Positions 8,003 through 15,690 of a DNA stretch of 64,000 nucleotides are shown piece by piece. The notes beneath the pieces were generated by a model. The model did no database searches and had not been told where the DNA came from. It worked only from the letters and a program-made list of their open reading frames with translations. This DNA comes from Burkholderiales bacterium (GTDB taxonomy: Bacteria; Pseudomonadota; Gammaproteobacteria; Burkholderiales; SG8-41): contig JAUXMZ010000032.1 of the NCBI GenBank assembly GCA_030683105.1, forward strand, positions 52,192-116,191, written 5' to 3'. A program made the translations under genes and the position numbers. The stretch's first letter is position 1; each line of letters starts with the position of its first letter.

Positions 8003-8539
8003 TCACTTGCTCCAGTCCTTGAAGCCGATGACGCGCTGGCTGATGAGCACCGCGACGGGCCGGTATGAACTGAACGCCAGCCGTGCCGATGCGTGCACGG
8101 TCTCGGCAATCCTGGCGGCTTTATCCACATGATTCACGATCATGCCGGCGGATTCGAGCGCCGCGGCCGTGCTCTGCCCCATAGGCACCTGCCACGGATT
8201 GAACTCGCCCCACTGGCCGCGCATGGTGACCAGCGCCAGCAGCGGAAAGCGGCATTCCTGGATCAGGCTCAGCATATTGATGCAGTTGCCGACGCCGCTG
8301 GATTGCATCAGCAGCGCGCCGCGCGCGCCGCCCAGCCATGCGCCGGCGAGCTGCGCCACGCCTTCTTCCTCCGTGGTCAGCGAAACCGCATGGATATTCT
8401 TATCCGCATGACAGAGTTTGATGAGTTTGCCGTGACCGGCATCCGGAACATAGGCGACCTGACGGATGTCGTTCTCGCGGAACACCTGATAGATCTGGTC
8501 CGGCCATACCGTGGACTTTGATTGCTGATCGGTTTTCAT
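8003..8539 (-). CDS. TPP-dependent decarboxylase, N-terminal-type subunit (ComD-like)
   Basis: 178-residue pyrimidine-binding-type subunit of a split TPP enzyme, like the alpha chain of sulfopyruvate decarboxylase. The segment LTTEEEGVAQLAGAWLGG (about 53-70) holds the Glu that activates the TPP aminopyrimidine ring, and LLMQSSGVGNCINMLS is the conserved next helix. Full-length single-chain relatives fuse this domain to the one encoded at 7280-7879. The gap to that gene is 123 bp and contains a heptamer repeat, unusual for an obligate subunit pair. No strong ribosome site precedes the ATG. Confidence 0.8.
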   Translation of the reverse strand: MKTDQQSKSTVWPDQIYQVFRENDIRQVAYVPDAGHGKLIKLCHADKNIHAVSLTTEEEGVAQLAGAWLGGARGALLMQSSGVGNCINMLSLIQECRFPLLALVTMRGQWGEFNPWQVPMGQSTAAALESAGMIVNHVDKAARIAETVHASARLAFSSYRPVAVLISQRVIGFKDWSK

Positions 8540-8664
8540 GGGAAGGGGTTGTTGTTTTATTCAGTCCAAAGTTTAGCGCCTTTTGTCCTCCCACTCCAAT
8601 GCAATGTGAATGTACTCGCTCTTTTATTGAGCGATTCATAATAGGCGAAACTCGGACGATAATT

Positions 8665-8721
8665 CCCTCTCCCCAACCCTCTGCTTTGCTTCAAGTGTTC
8701 CCTTGTCCCCGTAGGAGAGGG
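8665..8721. repeat. S1: CCCTCTCC-type intergenic repeat
   Basis: Ends CCCTCTCC and GGAGAGGG can pair. The interior TGCTTCAAGTGTTCCC, then TTGTCCCCG, is shared almost base for base with 21341-21385 (S2). It lies in the 283-bp promoter gap between the divergent decarboxylase and acyl-CoA dehydrogenase genes. Confidence 0.7.
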
Positions 8722-8822
8722 TGAGAATGGCACAAATTCGCCGTCGCGAATTAGTGAAAGATCAATTATGGCCTGCCTTGCTATAATCCAGGCTTCCTAT
8801 TCCACATTTCAGACTCCCCGCC

Positions 8823-9989
8823 ATGAAAGGCATTTCCGACACCGACACCCATGCCGAACTGCGCGAAGGGTTGCGCGCGCTGTGCCGTGAATTCGACGGA
8901 GCATACTGGCAGAAAATAGACGAGGCGCGCGGCTATCCCGAGGCGTTCGTCGATGCGCTGACCAGGGCCGGCTGGCTCTCGGCGCTGATCCCCGAGGAGT
9001 ACGGCGGTTCGGGCCTGACGCTGACCGAAGCTTCGGTGATCATGGAAGAGATCAACCGTTCAGGCGGCAATTCCGGCGCCTGTCACGGCCAGATGTACAA
9101 CATGGGCACGCTGCTGCGCCACGGATCGGACGAGCAGAAAAAGAAATACCTGCCGCAGATCGCCAGCGGCGAGCTGCGGCTGCAGTCGATGGCGGTGACC
9201 GAACCCACCGCCGGCACCGATACCACCAAGATCAAGACCGTCGCGGCGAAGCATGGCGACCGCTACGTGGTCAACGGCCAGAAAGTCTGGACCTCGCGCG
9301 TGCAGCATTCGGAACTGATGATCCTGCTCGCGCGCACCACACCTCTGGCGGAAGTGAAAAAGAAATCGGAAGGCATGTCGATCTTCATCGTCGATCTGCG
9401 CGAGGCCGAGAAGAAGGGCCTCACGGTGCGGCCGATCCGCAACATGGTGAATCACGAGACCAACGAGCTGTTTTTCGACAACCTCGAAATACCGGCGGAA
9501 AACCTGATCGGCGAGGAGGGCAGGGGGTTCAAGTACATTCTCGACGGCCTGAATGCCGAGCGCATCCTGATCGCCGCCGAGTGCATAGGCGACGGCTACT
9601 GGTTCATCGAAAAAGCGACTGAGTACGCCAAAGACCGTGTGGTGTTCGACCGTCCGATCGGCAAGAACCAGGGCATACAGTTTCCAATCGCGCGCGCTTA
9701 CGTCAACGTCGAAGCGGCGAACCTGATGCGCTTCACGGCTGCCGCGCTGTTCGATCAGAAGAAGCCGTGCGGTGCGGAAGCCAACATGGCGAAGCTGCTG
9801 GCAGCTGATTCTTCATGGGAAGCCGCGAATGCGTGCCTGCAGACCTTTGGCGGCTTCGGATTCGCGGCAGAATACGACGTCGAGCGCAAATTTCGTGAAA
9901 CGCGGCTTTACCAGGTGGCGCCGATCTCGACCAACCTGATCCTGTCGTATGTCGGCGAGCATGTGCTCGGCATGCCGAGGTCGTTTTAA
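8823..9989 (+). CDS. acyl-CoA dehydrogenase
   Basis: FAD-dependent acyl-CoA dehydrogenase, 388 residues, full length. It introduces an alpha,beta double bond into an acyl-CoA and passes electrons to ETF. The FAD-binding motif AVTEPTAGTDTTKIKT lies near residue 122, the substrate-side strand KVWTSRVQHSELMILLARTT near 155, and the C-terminal bundle ends with QTFGGFGFAAEYDVERKFRE, a family hallmark. The start fits the N-terminal helix; no clear ribosome site is seen. Followed after repeat E6 by a CaiB-type CoA-transferase on the same strand, so the pair could activate and then oxidise a carboxylic acid. The chain length of the substrate is unknown. Confidence 0.92.
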   Translation: MKGISDTDTHAELREGLRALCREFDGAYWQKIDEARGYPEAFVDALTRAGWLSALIPEEYGGSGLTLTEASVIMEEINRSGGNSGACHGQMYNMGTLLRHGSDEQKKKYLPQIASGELRLQSMAVTEPTAGTDTTKIKTVAAKHGDRYVVNGQKVWTSRVQHSELMILLARTTPLAEVKKKSEGMSIFIVDLREAEKKGLTVRPIRNMVNHETNELFFDNLEIPAENLIGEEGRGFKYILDGLNAERILIAAECIGDGYWFIEKATEYAKDRVVFDRPIGKNQGIQFPIARAYVNVEAANLMRFTAAALFDQKKPCGAEANMAKLLAADSSWEAANACLQTFGGFGFAAEYDVERKFRETRLYQVAPISTNLILSYVGEHVLGMPRSF

Positions 9990-10178
9990 AGCATAGACAC
10001 GAAGGACACAAAGGATTCTTTTCAATACCCGCTCGACGGGTACACGAAGGAGGACCAGAAACTATTCCGGAGTGAACCGGGTATCAAAAATGGTGCCTAG
10101 ATATTACTGCCTCATTTTTAACTGATGTTATTTCGCTTTTCCTTCGTGTCCTTTGTGTCCTTCGTGTCGAGGCTTTTG
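9987..10178. repeat. E6: inverted-repeat element, CACGAAGG class, carrying a 27-bp insertion
   Basis: Outer ends TAAAGCATAGACAC and GTGTCGAGGCTTTT. The right arm (10137-10178) is intact. The left arm is split at 10016-10042 by the P2 insertion; removing it gives the exact mirror of the right arm. Confidence 0.9.
10016..10042 (-). mobile_element. P2: 27-bp hairpin mini-insertion inside E6
   Basis: On the minus strand it starts TACCCGTC, continues GAGCGGGTAT and ends AAAAGAA, and follows TTCGTG. The right arm of E6 provides the empty site. Orientation relative to the arm units is the same as in P1, P3 and P4. Confidence 0.75.
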
Positions 10179-10183
10179 ACCTT

Positions 10184-11362
10184 ATGCGTCCTTTAGAAGG
10201 CATCACAGTCGTTTCCCTCGAGCAGGCGGTCGCCGCACCGTTCGCGTCGCGCCAGCTCGCCGATCTCGGCGCGCGGGTGATCAAGATCGAGCGCCCGGAA
10301 GTCGGCGATTTTGCGCGCGATTACGACCGGTCGGTGAAAGGCCAGTCGGCTTATTTCGTCTGGCTCAACCGCTCCAAGGAAAGCCTGACGCTGGATGTCA
10401 AACATCCGCAAGCGCAGGAAATCCTCGGCCGGCTGATCGCCGGCGCCGATGTCTTCATCCAGAACCTGGCGCCGGGCGCGGCCAAACGCCTGGGCCTGGG
10501 CGCTGATGCGCTGCGCGCCCGACATCCGCGGCTGATCGTCTGCGACATTTCGGGGTATGGCGACGCCGGCCCCTACGCGCACAAGAAAGCCTACGACCTG
10601 CTGGTGCAGAGCGAAGCCGGGGTGTTGTCGCTGACCGGCACACCCGAGGCGCCGAGCAAGGTCGGCATTTCGATCACCGATATCGGCACCGGCCTGCATG
10701 CCTATGCCGCGATTCTCGGCGCGCTCTACCAGCGCGAGCGCACCGGGCAGGGCACGCGCATCGAGATCACCATGTTCGAAGCGATGGTCGAGTGGATGAT
10801 GCATCCGCTGTACTACACCCACTTCGGCGGCAAGGCGCCGCAGCGCAGCGGCCCCGATCACGCGACCATCGTGCCGTACGGAAAATTCAGGACTGGCGAC
10901 GGCGCGAGCGTGATGCTGGGCATACAGAATGAGCGCGAGTGGGCGATATTCTGCACGCAGGTACTGGAGCAGCCGGCGCTGGCCCGGGACCCGCGCTACG
11001 ACGACAACACCAAGCGCAATGAGCGGCGCGCCGAGGTCACGTCGCTCATTAATGAAGTGTTTTCGAATTTGACCGCGGAGCAGGCCGTGATGAAACTCGA
11101 TGTCGCGGGCATCGCCAACGGCCGCATGAACACGCCGGAAGAAGTGTGGAACCATCCGCAGCTCGCGGCGCGCGACCGCTGGCGCGAAGTCGGCTCGCCC
11201 GCCGGCGTGATCCCGGCGCCGCTGCCGCCGGCCAGCTACAGCGGATTCGAGGCGCGCATGGATCCGGTGCCGGCAATAGGCGAGCACACGGAAGACATAC
11301 TCGCCGGTCTCGGCTACAGTAAGGATGAAATCGTGGAACTCAAAGCAGGCGGCGCAGTTTAA
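10184..11362 (+). CDS. CaiB/BaiF family CoA-transferase
   Basis: Class III CoA-transferase, 392 residues, moving CoA between carboxylic acids. The N terminus PLEGITVVSLEQAVAAPFAS and the strand VIKIERPEVGDFARDYD are standard. ISGYGDAGPYAHKKAYDLLV (about 120-139) ends with the catalytic Asp that forms the acyl anhydride. The C terminus has the small-domain segment NGRMNTPEEVWNHPQLAARD. Donor and acceptor cannot be inferred; many relatives act on succinate, oxalate or hydroxy acids. It lies 195 bp after the acyl-CoA dehydrogenase and may be co-expressed with it, read through E6. Confidence 0.92.
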   Translation: MRPLEGITVVSLEQAVAAPFASRQLADLGARVIKIERPEVGDFARDYDRSVKGQSAYFVWLNRSKESLTLDVKHPQAQEILGRLIAGADVFIQNLAPGAAKRLGLGADALRARHPRLIVCDISGYGDAGPYAHKKAYDLLVQSEAGVLSLTGTPEAPSKVGISITDIGTGLHAYAAILGALYQRERTGQGTRIEITMFEAMVEWMMHPLYYTHFGGKAPQRSGPDHATIVPYGKFRTGDGASVMLGIQNEREWAIFCTQVLEQPALARDPRYDDNTKRNERRAEVTSLINEVFSNLTAEQAVMKLDVAGIANGRMNTPEEVWNHPQLAARDRWREVGSPAGVIPAPLPPASYSGFEARMDPVPAIGEHTEDILAGLGYSKDEIVELKAGGAV

Positions 11363-11501
11363 ACCGGGGTTCAGTCCAGAACGTAATAGGTCAGACTCCT
11401 AAGATCGCGTATAAGCTTACGAGTCTGCCCCTATGCGTGAATTAAAGCGTGGTAGTTTGGACTGATAAGTCCGGCAAATATTTTCCAACTGAGTGGACAG
11501 G

Positions 11502-11819
11502 TCAAGCCGTCTTGATCACCTGCAGCAACTCAGGATGGCGGTCCAGCACTTTCAGCAGCTTCACCAACGCCAGAGGCGGCTTGGTCTTGCCGTTCTCGTA
11601 GCGGGAGAACGCATTGACGCCGCCGCCGAAAATTTCGGCGGCTTCCCGCTGGTCCAGCGAGAGTTTTTTGCGGACGCTGGCGATGAACGCAGGATCGACA
11701 ATGGCGGTATTGACCTGCTTGTTGAATTCCAGCATCGCAGCGCTGGTGCGTACCGATTCACCCATCTCAACATAACCCCTTGAAAGACGCGACTTGACAC
11801 GGCGCCCAACTTTAATCAT
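11502..11819 (-). CDS. MqsA-like antitoxin remnant (HTH half only)
   Basis: 105 residues matching the DNA-binding half of MqsA antitoxins: FIASVRKKLSLDQREAAEIF, then GGGVNAFSRYENGKTKPP and KLLKVLDRHPELL. MqsA normally begins with a zinc-binding domain that neutralises MqsR. Here only the end of that domain is recognisable (GYVEMGESV, where relatives have two Cys), so zinc ligands are missing. No MqsR toxin is adjacent. The first ATG lies in an AT-rich operator-like repeat; Met19, with AAGGGG upstream, is an alternative start. It may still work as a repressor of its own and the divergent promoter, or be a decaying gene. Confidence 0.75.
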   Translation of the reverse strand: MIKVGRRVKSRLSRGYVEMGESVRTSAAMLEFNKQVNTAIVDPAFIASVRKKLSLDQREAAEIFGGGVNAFSRYENGKTKPPLALVKLLKVLDRHPELLQVIKTA

Positions 11820-11850
11820 TATTAATCATTCTGATTATTGTTGATTAGCA
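11812..11850. promoter_or_regulatory. AT-rich divergent operator/promoter region
   Basis: Two direct TTAATCATT repeats (11812-11820, 11822-11830) and the palindrome AATCA-TTC-TGATT (11825-11837) lie between the MqsA-like gene and the ParD gene. The low GC contrasts with the surroundings. This is the expected place for autoregulation by either antitoxin. Confidence 0.45.
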
Positions 11851-11869
11851 AATTGATTTGGAGGTGCCG

Positions 11870-12130
11870 GTGGAAACCAAAGTATTGACCGCACATGTGC
11901 CGCTTGCGCTCGTGGAGAAGGTCGATCAAATGGCCGCACGTCTGGAGCGGTCGCGTGGTTGGATCGTGAAACAGGCGCTGTCGGCATGGATTGATCAGGA
12001 AGAAGAGCGGAGCCGCCTGACGTGCGAGGCCTTGGCCGACGTGGATGCCGGGCGTGCCATTGATCACCAAGCCGTTCAAGCATGGGCCGACAGCCTGAGC
12101 ACTGACAGGCCTTTGCCGCCGCCACGTTGA
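11870..12130 (+). CDS. ribbon-helix-helix antitoxin (ParD/RelB-like)
   Basis: 86-residue CopG/ribbon-helix-helix protein. The N-terminal strand TKVLTAHVPLALVEKVDQMA and helix LERSRGWIVKQALSAWIDQE form the DNA-binding fold; the acidic C-terminal tail is the usual toxin-binding part. GTG at 11870 is chosen because GGAG sits 6 bases upstream; a TTG 12 bases earlier is less likely. Its stop overlaps the start of the toxin gene (TGATG), so the pair is translationally coupled. Expected to neutralise the ParE-like protein and repress the operon. Confidence 0.82.
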   Translation: METKVLTAHVPLALVEKVDQMAARLERSRGWIVKQALSAWIDQEEERSRLTCEALADVDAGRAIDHQAVQAWADSLSTDRPLPPPR

Positions 12131-12405
12131 TGGAATTGAAATGGACCGGCAAGGCGCTATCCGACTTGGCACGGCTGTATGAATTTCTGGCTCCGATGAG
12201 CCAGCCCGCTGCTGCGCGCACTGTGCAATCGCTCACTGCCGCTCCAGCCAAGCTGCTGGTAAATCCCCGTATCGGCGAAAGTCTTGAAGAATTCGAGCCG
12301 CGCGAGGTGCGCCGGATTCTTGTCGGACATTACGAAATGCGCTACGAGATTCAGGAATCCATCATCTACGTGCTGAGACTGTGGCACACGAGAGAAAAGC
12401 GATAG
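12130..12405 (+). CDS. ParE/RelE superfamily toxin
   Basis: 91-residue toxin of the ParE/RelE fold. MELKWTGKALSDLARLYEFL is the first strand and helices, and EVRRILVGHYEMRYEIQESI followed by IYVLRLWHTREKR is the conserved C-terminal sheet with basic residues. ParE members usually poison DNA gyrase, RelE members cut mRNA; the sequence fits ParE better. The ATG overlaps the antitoxin stop. The gene ends at 12405, three bases before the end of the GrdB-like remnant on the other strand, so the module appears to have arrived at, and cut off, the 3' end of that gene. Confidence 0.82.
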   Translation: MELKWTGKALSDLARLYEFLAPMSQPAAARTVQSLTAAPAKLLVNPRIGESLEEFEPREVRRILVGHYEMRYEIQESIIYVLRLWHTREKR

Positions 12406-12407
12406 GT

Positions 12408-12713
12408 TCAATCACTCGCGCTCATCAGGCTGATCTGCGCCGTCGGAATGCCTTCGCGTTCGAGGTAGTGGCCGAGTGCGCCCACGGCGCACGTGCAGTT
12501 GGGTCAGACCGGAATGATGCGGTAGTCCGCCGCGCTGGGCTCAAAGGGGCGGTCACCGCGCACATGCAGCCCGGCGGTGCTGATGATGGCGACGCGCCGC
12601 TGCCTGAGCGGCGGGCCCGCAACAAAAGGGGTTGCGCCGAAATTGGGAAGATCGCGGATTTTATCCAGGTGGTGCTGCCGTTCCCATTCTGGAAGATCGG
12701 TCAATCTTGCCAA
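12408..12713 (-). pseudogene. GrdB/PrdB-like reductase remnant with in-frame TGA at the selenocysteine position
   Basis: Reading through one TGA (12504-12506) gives 101 residues. The N-terminal part has VAIISTAGLHVRGDRPF and ADYRIIP, matching the glycine/sarcosine/betaine reductase selenoprotein B-related family of proteobacteria. The TGA is followed by PNCTCAVGALGHYLEREGIP. From memory, relatives have a Cys or Sec before PNCT, exactly where this TGA lies. About 85-100 residues normally between the two blocks are absent, and the C terminus stops at the ParE gene. A TTG start has AAGGGG upstream. So this is an internally deleted, truncated gene whose TGA is either a retained selenocysteine codon or a nonsense mutation. 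Confidence 0.65.
12476..12492 (-). promoter_or_regulatory. hairpin downstream of TGA, possible bacterial SECIS
   Basis: On the minus strand GTGCGCC and GGCGCAC form a perfect 7-bp stem with a GTG loop. The loop begins 18 bases after the TGA and starts with G, which fits the loose bacterial SECIS rules as recalled (apical loop some 16-37 bases from UGA with an early G). GC-rich coding DNA makes such stems often by chance. Confidence 0.3.
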
Positions 12714-12754
12714 GTTGTTCCCCTTATTCGGTGCGTTGAGGCAGTTGACGACAA

Positions 12755-12796
12755 TAAAAAGCCAGGCCCAATTTCCGCAATCGGAGCCTGGCTTGT
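12755..12796 (-). terminator. intrinsic terminator of the DUF1080 lipoprotein gene
   Basis: AAGCCAGGC (12759-12767) and GCCTGGCTT (12786-12794) form a 9-bp stem. Read on the minus strand the stem is followed by TTTTTATTG, the U-tract of a Rho-independent terminator, 20-60 bases beyond the stop of the gene at 12817. Confidence 0.75.
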
Positions 12797-12816
12797 TTAA
12801 TACGCTCGGGAACTGA

Positions 12817-13446
12817 TTACAGCGGCCTGACCATCACCTTGCGCCACTTGATGGGGCCACCGGGCGCGTTCTTCGCGCCGTTGGCGAACTGGAGCGCGAA
12901 CGGTCCGGACGCATACTTGCTGTTCTGAAGATGGACGGTGACGACCCCGTTGAACACGACGGTAATTTCCGGGCCCTTGGCGCGGATCTCGAAAGTGTTC
13001 CATTTGCCGCCGCCCTTGCCGTCGCCGGCCTTGTGAATAATAGGCACTGGCACCTGGGCGAACCCGACGATGGCGCCTGTGGCGTATTCCTGGCCGGGAC
13101 GCTGATCAAAAATGTTCACCTCATAGGAGCTGTCGGCGCCGACCTTCTTGGGGTCGGCAGCGCGGATGAATATGCCGCTGTTGGTCGTGGTGTCGGCCCA
13201 GAACTCGGCATAGATTTCAAAATCCTTGTAGGCGTTTTTGGTGACGAGATGCGACGAACCCTTGCCCTTGTCGGCCACGATGGCGCCGCCTTCGGCACGC
13301 CATTTGGCGTCGCCGATGGCATTGAAGTTCTCGATGCCTTTATCACCGTCGATCAGCGTGATCCAACCGCTTTGGGGCGAGTGTGCGCAACCGGCAACAA
13401 CCAGCGCGGTGGCAAGCAACATGATCGTGATCCATAGTCGTTTCAT
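12817..13446 (-). CDS. DUF1080 family (3-keto-disaccharide hydrolase-like) lipoprotein
   Basis: 209-residue lipoprotein. A signal peptide MKRLWITIMLLATALVVAGC ends in a lipobox with Cys20. The rest is a single concanavalin-like beta-sandwich of the DUF1080 type: WITLIDGDKGIENFNAIGDA, then AYKDFEIYAEFWADTTTNSG, SSYEVNIFDQ and GKWNTFEIRAKGPEITVVFN. Some members hydrolyse 3-keto-glycosides; others only bind carbohydrate. GGGAGGGG precedes the ATG; a longer in-frame start has no support. Attached to the inner or outer membrane. Its own terminator follows, so it is a single-gene unit. Confidence 0.85.
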   Translation of the reverse strand: MKRLWITIMLLATALVVAGCAHSPQSGWITLIDGDKGIENFNAIGDAKWRAEGGAIVADKGKGSSHLVTKNAYKDFEIYAEFWADTTTNSGIFIRAADPKKVGADSSYEVNIFDQRPGQEYATGAIVGFAQVPVPIIHKAGDGKGGGKWNTFEIRAKGPEITVVFNGVVTVHLQNSKYASGPFALQFANGAKNAPGGPIKWRKVMVRPL

Positions 13447-13776
13447 TATTGTCCCCTCCCAGGTTAATGACGACCAGGCGATCGTCAGGAATGTGGATTT
13501 TGCGCCGCTGCATGACGTTGTCAATAGACAGCATGAAAAAGCCCGGGCTGAGTATCTCCTTTACTGCAGCCAACGGATCATCATCGGTTTTTTAACCCCC
13601 CCGAAGCGGGCGATCTCGCGCGAGACGATGCCGGGGTGGATAAATCGGGATGTGCGACGGGTGCATCCGGTGTTGATCTGGGTCAACCAGGGTTGGTTTT
13701 GGTCTATGGGGAGTATTTATCTAGTGAGAACCCGGCGTTTCAACTTAAAATGCCAGGGTAGTCATTGGAGTCCAAT
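13447..13776. other. 330-bp gap without recognised gene
   Basis: Divergent upstream region of the lipoprotein and PrpD genes. It contains a ribosome site for each, a TTTTTTAACCCCCCC stretch near 13590 and no inverted E element. No convincing coding frame or known motif was seen. The promoters must lie here. Confidence 0.4.
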
Positions 13777-15171
13777 ATGCAAATGCCCGCCAAGAAAACG
13801 CAAGCGCCTGCCGGCAGTCCGTCGCAAACCCTGAGCGCTTTTCTGTCCTCGATCCGTTATGCGGATTTACCAGACGCTGTCGTTGCGCGCACTGAAGAAT
13901 TGTTCCTCGACTGGTTGGCTTCCGCGCTCGCCGGCAAAGGCGCGCGCCCGATCGTCGTTATGGAAAAATTCGCCGCCACCATGGGGCCCGCAGCGGGTCC
14001 GGCTGAAATTTTGACTTTGCGCAAACGCACCTCGCCGTTGTTCGCGGCACTGGTCAATGGCGCGGCTTCGCATTTTGTCGAGCAGGACGATCTGCACAAC
14101 AGTTCGGTGCTGCACCCGGGAACGGTAGTCTTTCCCGCTGTGCTCGCCGCGGCGCAGGATGTCGGCGCCACCGGCAAAGATCTGATCGCGGCTGCGGTCG
14201 CTGGTTATGAATGCGGGGTGCGCGTGGGCGAGTTTCTTGGCCGCTCGCATTACAAGGTGTTCCATACCACCGGCACCGCCGGCAAGCTGGCGGCGGCGGC
14301 GGGTGTGGCGCATGTGCTCAAGCTCGATGCGCACCTGATGCAGCACGCGCTGGGCTCGGCTGGCACCATGGCGGCAGGCCTGTGGGAGTTCTTGCGCGAT
14401 GCCGCCGACTCCAAGCAACTGCACACCGCCAAAGCTGCTGCCGACGGCCTGATGGCGGCGTATATTGCACGCGACGGCTACACCGGAGCACAACAAATAC
14501 TTGAAGGAAAACAAGGGCTTGCAGCGGGCATGTCGAGCGACGCCGATGCCCGCTGGTTGAGCGATGGCCTGGGCACGCGCTGGGCGCTGACCGAGACCTC
14601 GTTCAAATTCCACGCCTCGTGCCGGCACACGCATCCGGCGGCGGATGCGCTGCTTGAATTAATGCACGCCCACAGGCTGAAGGCCGAGGACGTGTTATCC
14701 GTGACTGCACACGTTCACCAGGGCGCGCTCGATGTGCTGGGGCCGGTCACCGACCCGCAGTCCATCCACCAGTCGAAGTTTTCCATGGGTTTCGTGCTGG
14801 CGATGATCGCACTGCACGGCCGCGCCAGCCTCGCCGATTTCACCGATGCCGCGTTAAAGGACAAGCAGGTGCGCGCGTTTCACGACAAGGTGAGCATGAC
14901 GCTCGATCCCGAGATCGACCATGCCTACCCGCGGCGCTGGATGGGGCGGGTGACGGTGACCACGCGCGACGGCAGGCAGCTTGAGCAGCGCGTCGTGTCG
15001 CCCAAAGGCGATCCGGACAACACGCTCTCGCGCGCCGAACTCGAGGACAAGGCGCTGCGGCTTGCCGATTATGGCGGCGGCGCGAGCGCGCAGGACATGA
15101 AGCGCATCATCGCGCGCGTCTGGCGACTGCGCGACGAGGCGAATGTGCGCGATTTCATGAGCGGGAAGTGA
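13777..15171 (+). CDS. MmgE/PrpD family protein
   Basis: 464-residue MmgE/PrpD protein (2-methylcitrate dehydratase / cis-aconitate decarboxylase superfamily). The all-helical N-terminal domain shows VARTEELFLDWLASALAGKG and HFVEQDDLHNSSVLHPGTVV; the C-terminal domain has FKFHASCRHTHPAADALLEL, a conserved active-site region. ATG at 13777 follows GGAG by 6 bases. Relatives dehydrate or isomerise hydroxy-acids but many are uncharacterised, and this copy lies alone, without prpBC, so 2-methylcitrate is not implied. A second, divergent paralogue is at 26829-28205. Confidence 0.85.
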   Translation: MQMPAKKTQAPAGSPSQTLSAFLSSIRYADLPDAVVARTEELFLDWLASALAGKGARPIVVMEKFAATMGPAAGPAEILTLRKRTSPLFAALVNGAASHFVEQDDLHNSSVLHPGTVVFPAVLAAAQDVGATGKDLIAAAVAGYECGVRVGEFLGRSHYKVFHTTGTAGKLAAAAGVAHVLKLDAHLMQHALGSAGTMAAGLWEFLRDAADSKQLHTAKAAADGLMAAYIARDGYTGAQQILEGKQGLAAGMSSDADARWLSDGLGTRWALTETSFKFHASCRHTHPAADALLELMHAHRLKAEDVLSVTAHVHQGALDVLGPVTDPQSIHQSKFSMGFVLAMIALHGRASLADFTDAALKDKQVRAFHDKVSMTLDPEIDHAYPRRWMGRVTVTTRDGRQLEQRVVSPKGDPDNTLSRAELEDKALRLADYGGGASAQDMKRIIARVWRLRDEANVRDFMSGK

Positions 15172-15280
15172 TCGGCCGCAGCGGATTTCCCCCCTTCCCT
15201 TCTGATCGAACGCAGCAGCCTTGCCTTTATAGGGCACTTACTACACAGTAAGGAATAGTAATAATTGAAAGGAATCTTCC

Positions 15281-15520
15281 GTGACAACATCAACCATGAC
15301 GACCAAAGGGCAGGTAACCATCCCGCTGGAGGTGAGGCGGCGGCTGGGGCTGGACGCGGGGGATCGAATTGAATTCGTCGAGATCGGGAATGGGTTGTTT
15401 GCGATCAAACCGGCAATTGATGATGTGCGGTCGCTGAAGGGCTTGCTGCGCAAGCCTGCCAAACCTGTCAGCGTGGAGGACATGAATGCCGCTGTCCGGG
15501 CGCGGGGCGCCGGCCGGTGA
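15281..15520 (+). CDS. AbrB/MazE-type antitoxin
   Basis: 79-residue SpoVT/AbrB-fold protein. The swapped-hairpin DNA-binding domain is MTTKGQVTIPLEVRRRLGLD, continuing AGDRIEFVEIGNG; the tail LKGLLRKPAKPVSVEDMNAA is the usual VapB/MazE toxin-binding segment. GTG start with AAAGGA upstream. Its stop overlaps the GTG start of the PIN gene (GTGA), the standard coupled layout. Because the partner toxin is internally deleted, it may now be an orphan repressor. Confidence 0.85.
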   Translation: MTTSTMTTKGQVTIPLEVRRRLGLDAGDRIEFVEIGNGLFAIKPAIDDVRSLKGLLRKPAKPVSVEDMNAAVRARGAGR

Positions 15521-15687
15521 TCGGCATCGACACGAATGTTCTTGTAAGATACATCGCGCAGGACGATGCGGCCCAGTCTGCCCGCGCGACCGCCTTCATC
15601 GAGAAAGAATGCAGTATGACGGCGCCGGGTTTCGTCGGGCTGGTCGTGCTCGCGAAAGCCGGCATGACGCTATTGAAGCAGGCCTGA
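15517..15687 (+). pseudogene. VapC-like PIN toxin, internally deleted
   Basis: 56 residues starting MIGIDTNVLVRYIAQDDAAQ with the first catalytic Asp of PIN ribonucleases, and running to APGFVGLVVL. The last residues AKAGMTLLKQA resemble the C-terminal end of full-length relatives (about 130 residues), where a similar motif follows the last catalytic Asp. The simplest reading is an in-frame loss of about 75 central residues including the other acidic catalytic residues, so nuclease activity is not expected. Overlaps the antitoxin by 4 bases. Confidence 0.75.
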
Positions 15688-15690
15688 AAA

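Noticed and set aside
10193..11287. Long minus-strand open frame opposite the CoA-transferase, and similar ones at 17324-18562, 39841-41100 and 49057-50328
   Set aside because: These are antisense shadows of strongly supported genes in GC-rich DNA; their translations are Arg/Ala/His-rich and match no family.
12425..12625. Separate minus-strand gene overlapping the reductase remnant
   Set aside because: Its translation is low-complexity and unrelated; the frame that reads through TGA gives the family match.
13777..15171. prpD of the 2-methylcitrate cycle
   Set aside because: No prpB, prpC or acnD is nearby and the superfamily is broad, so a specific gene name is not justified.
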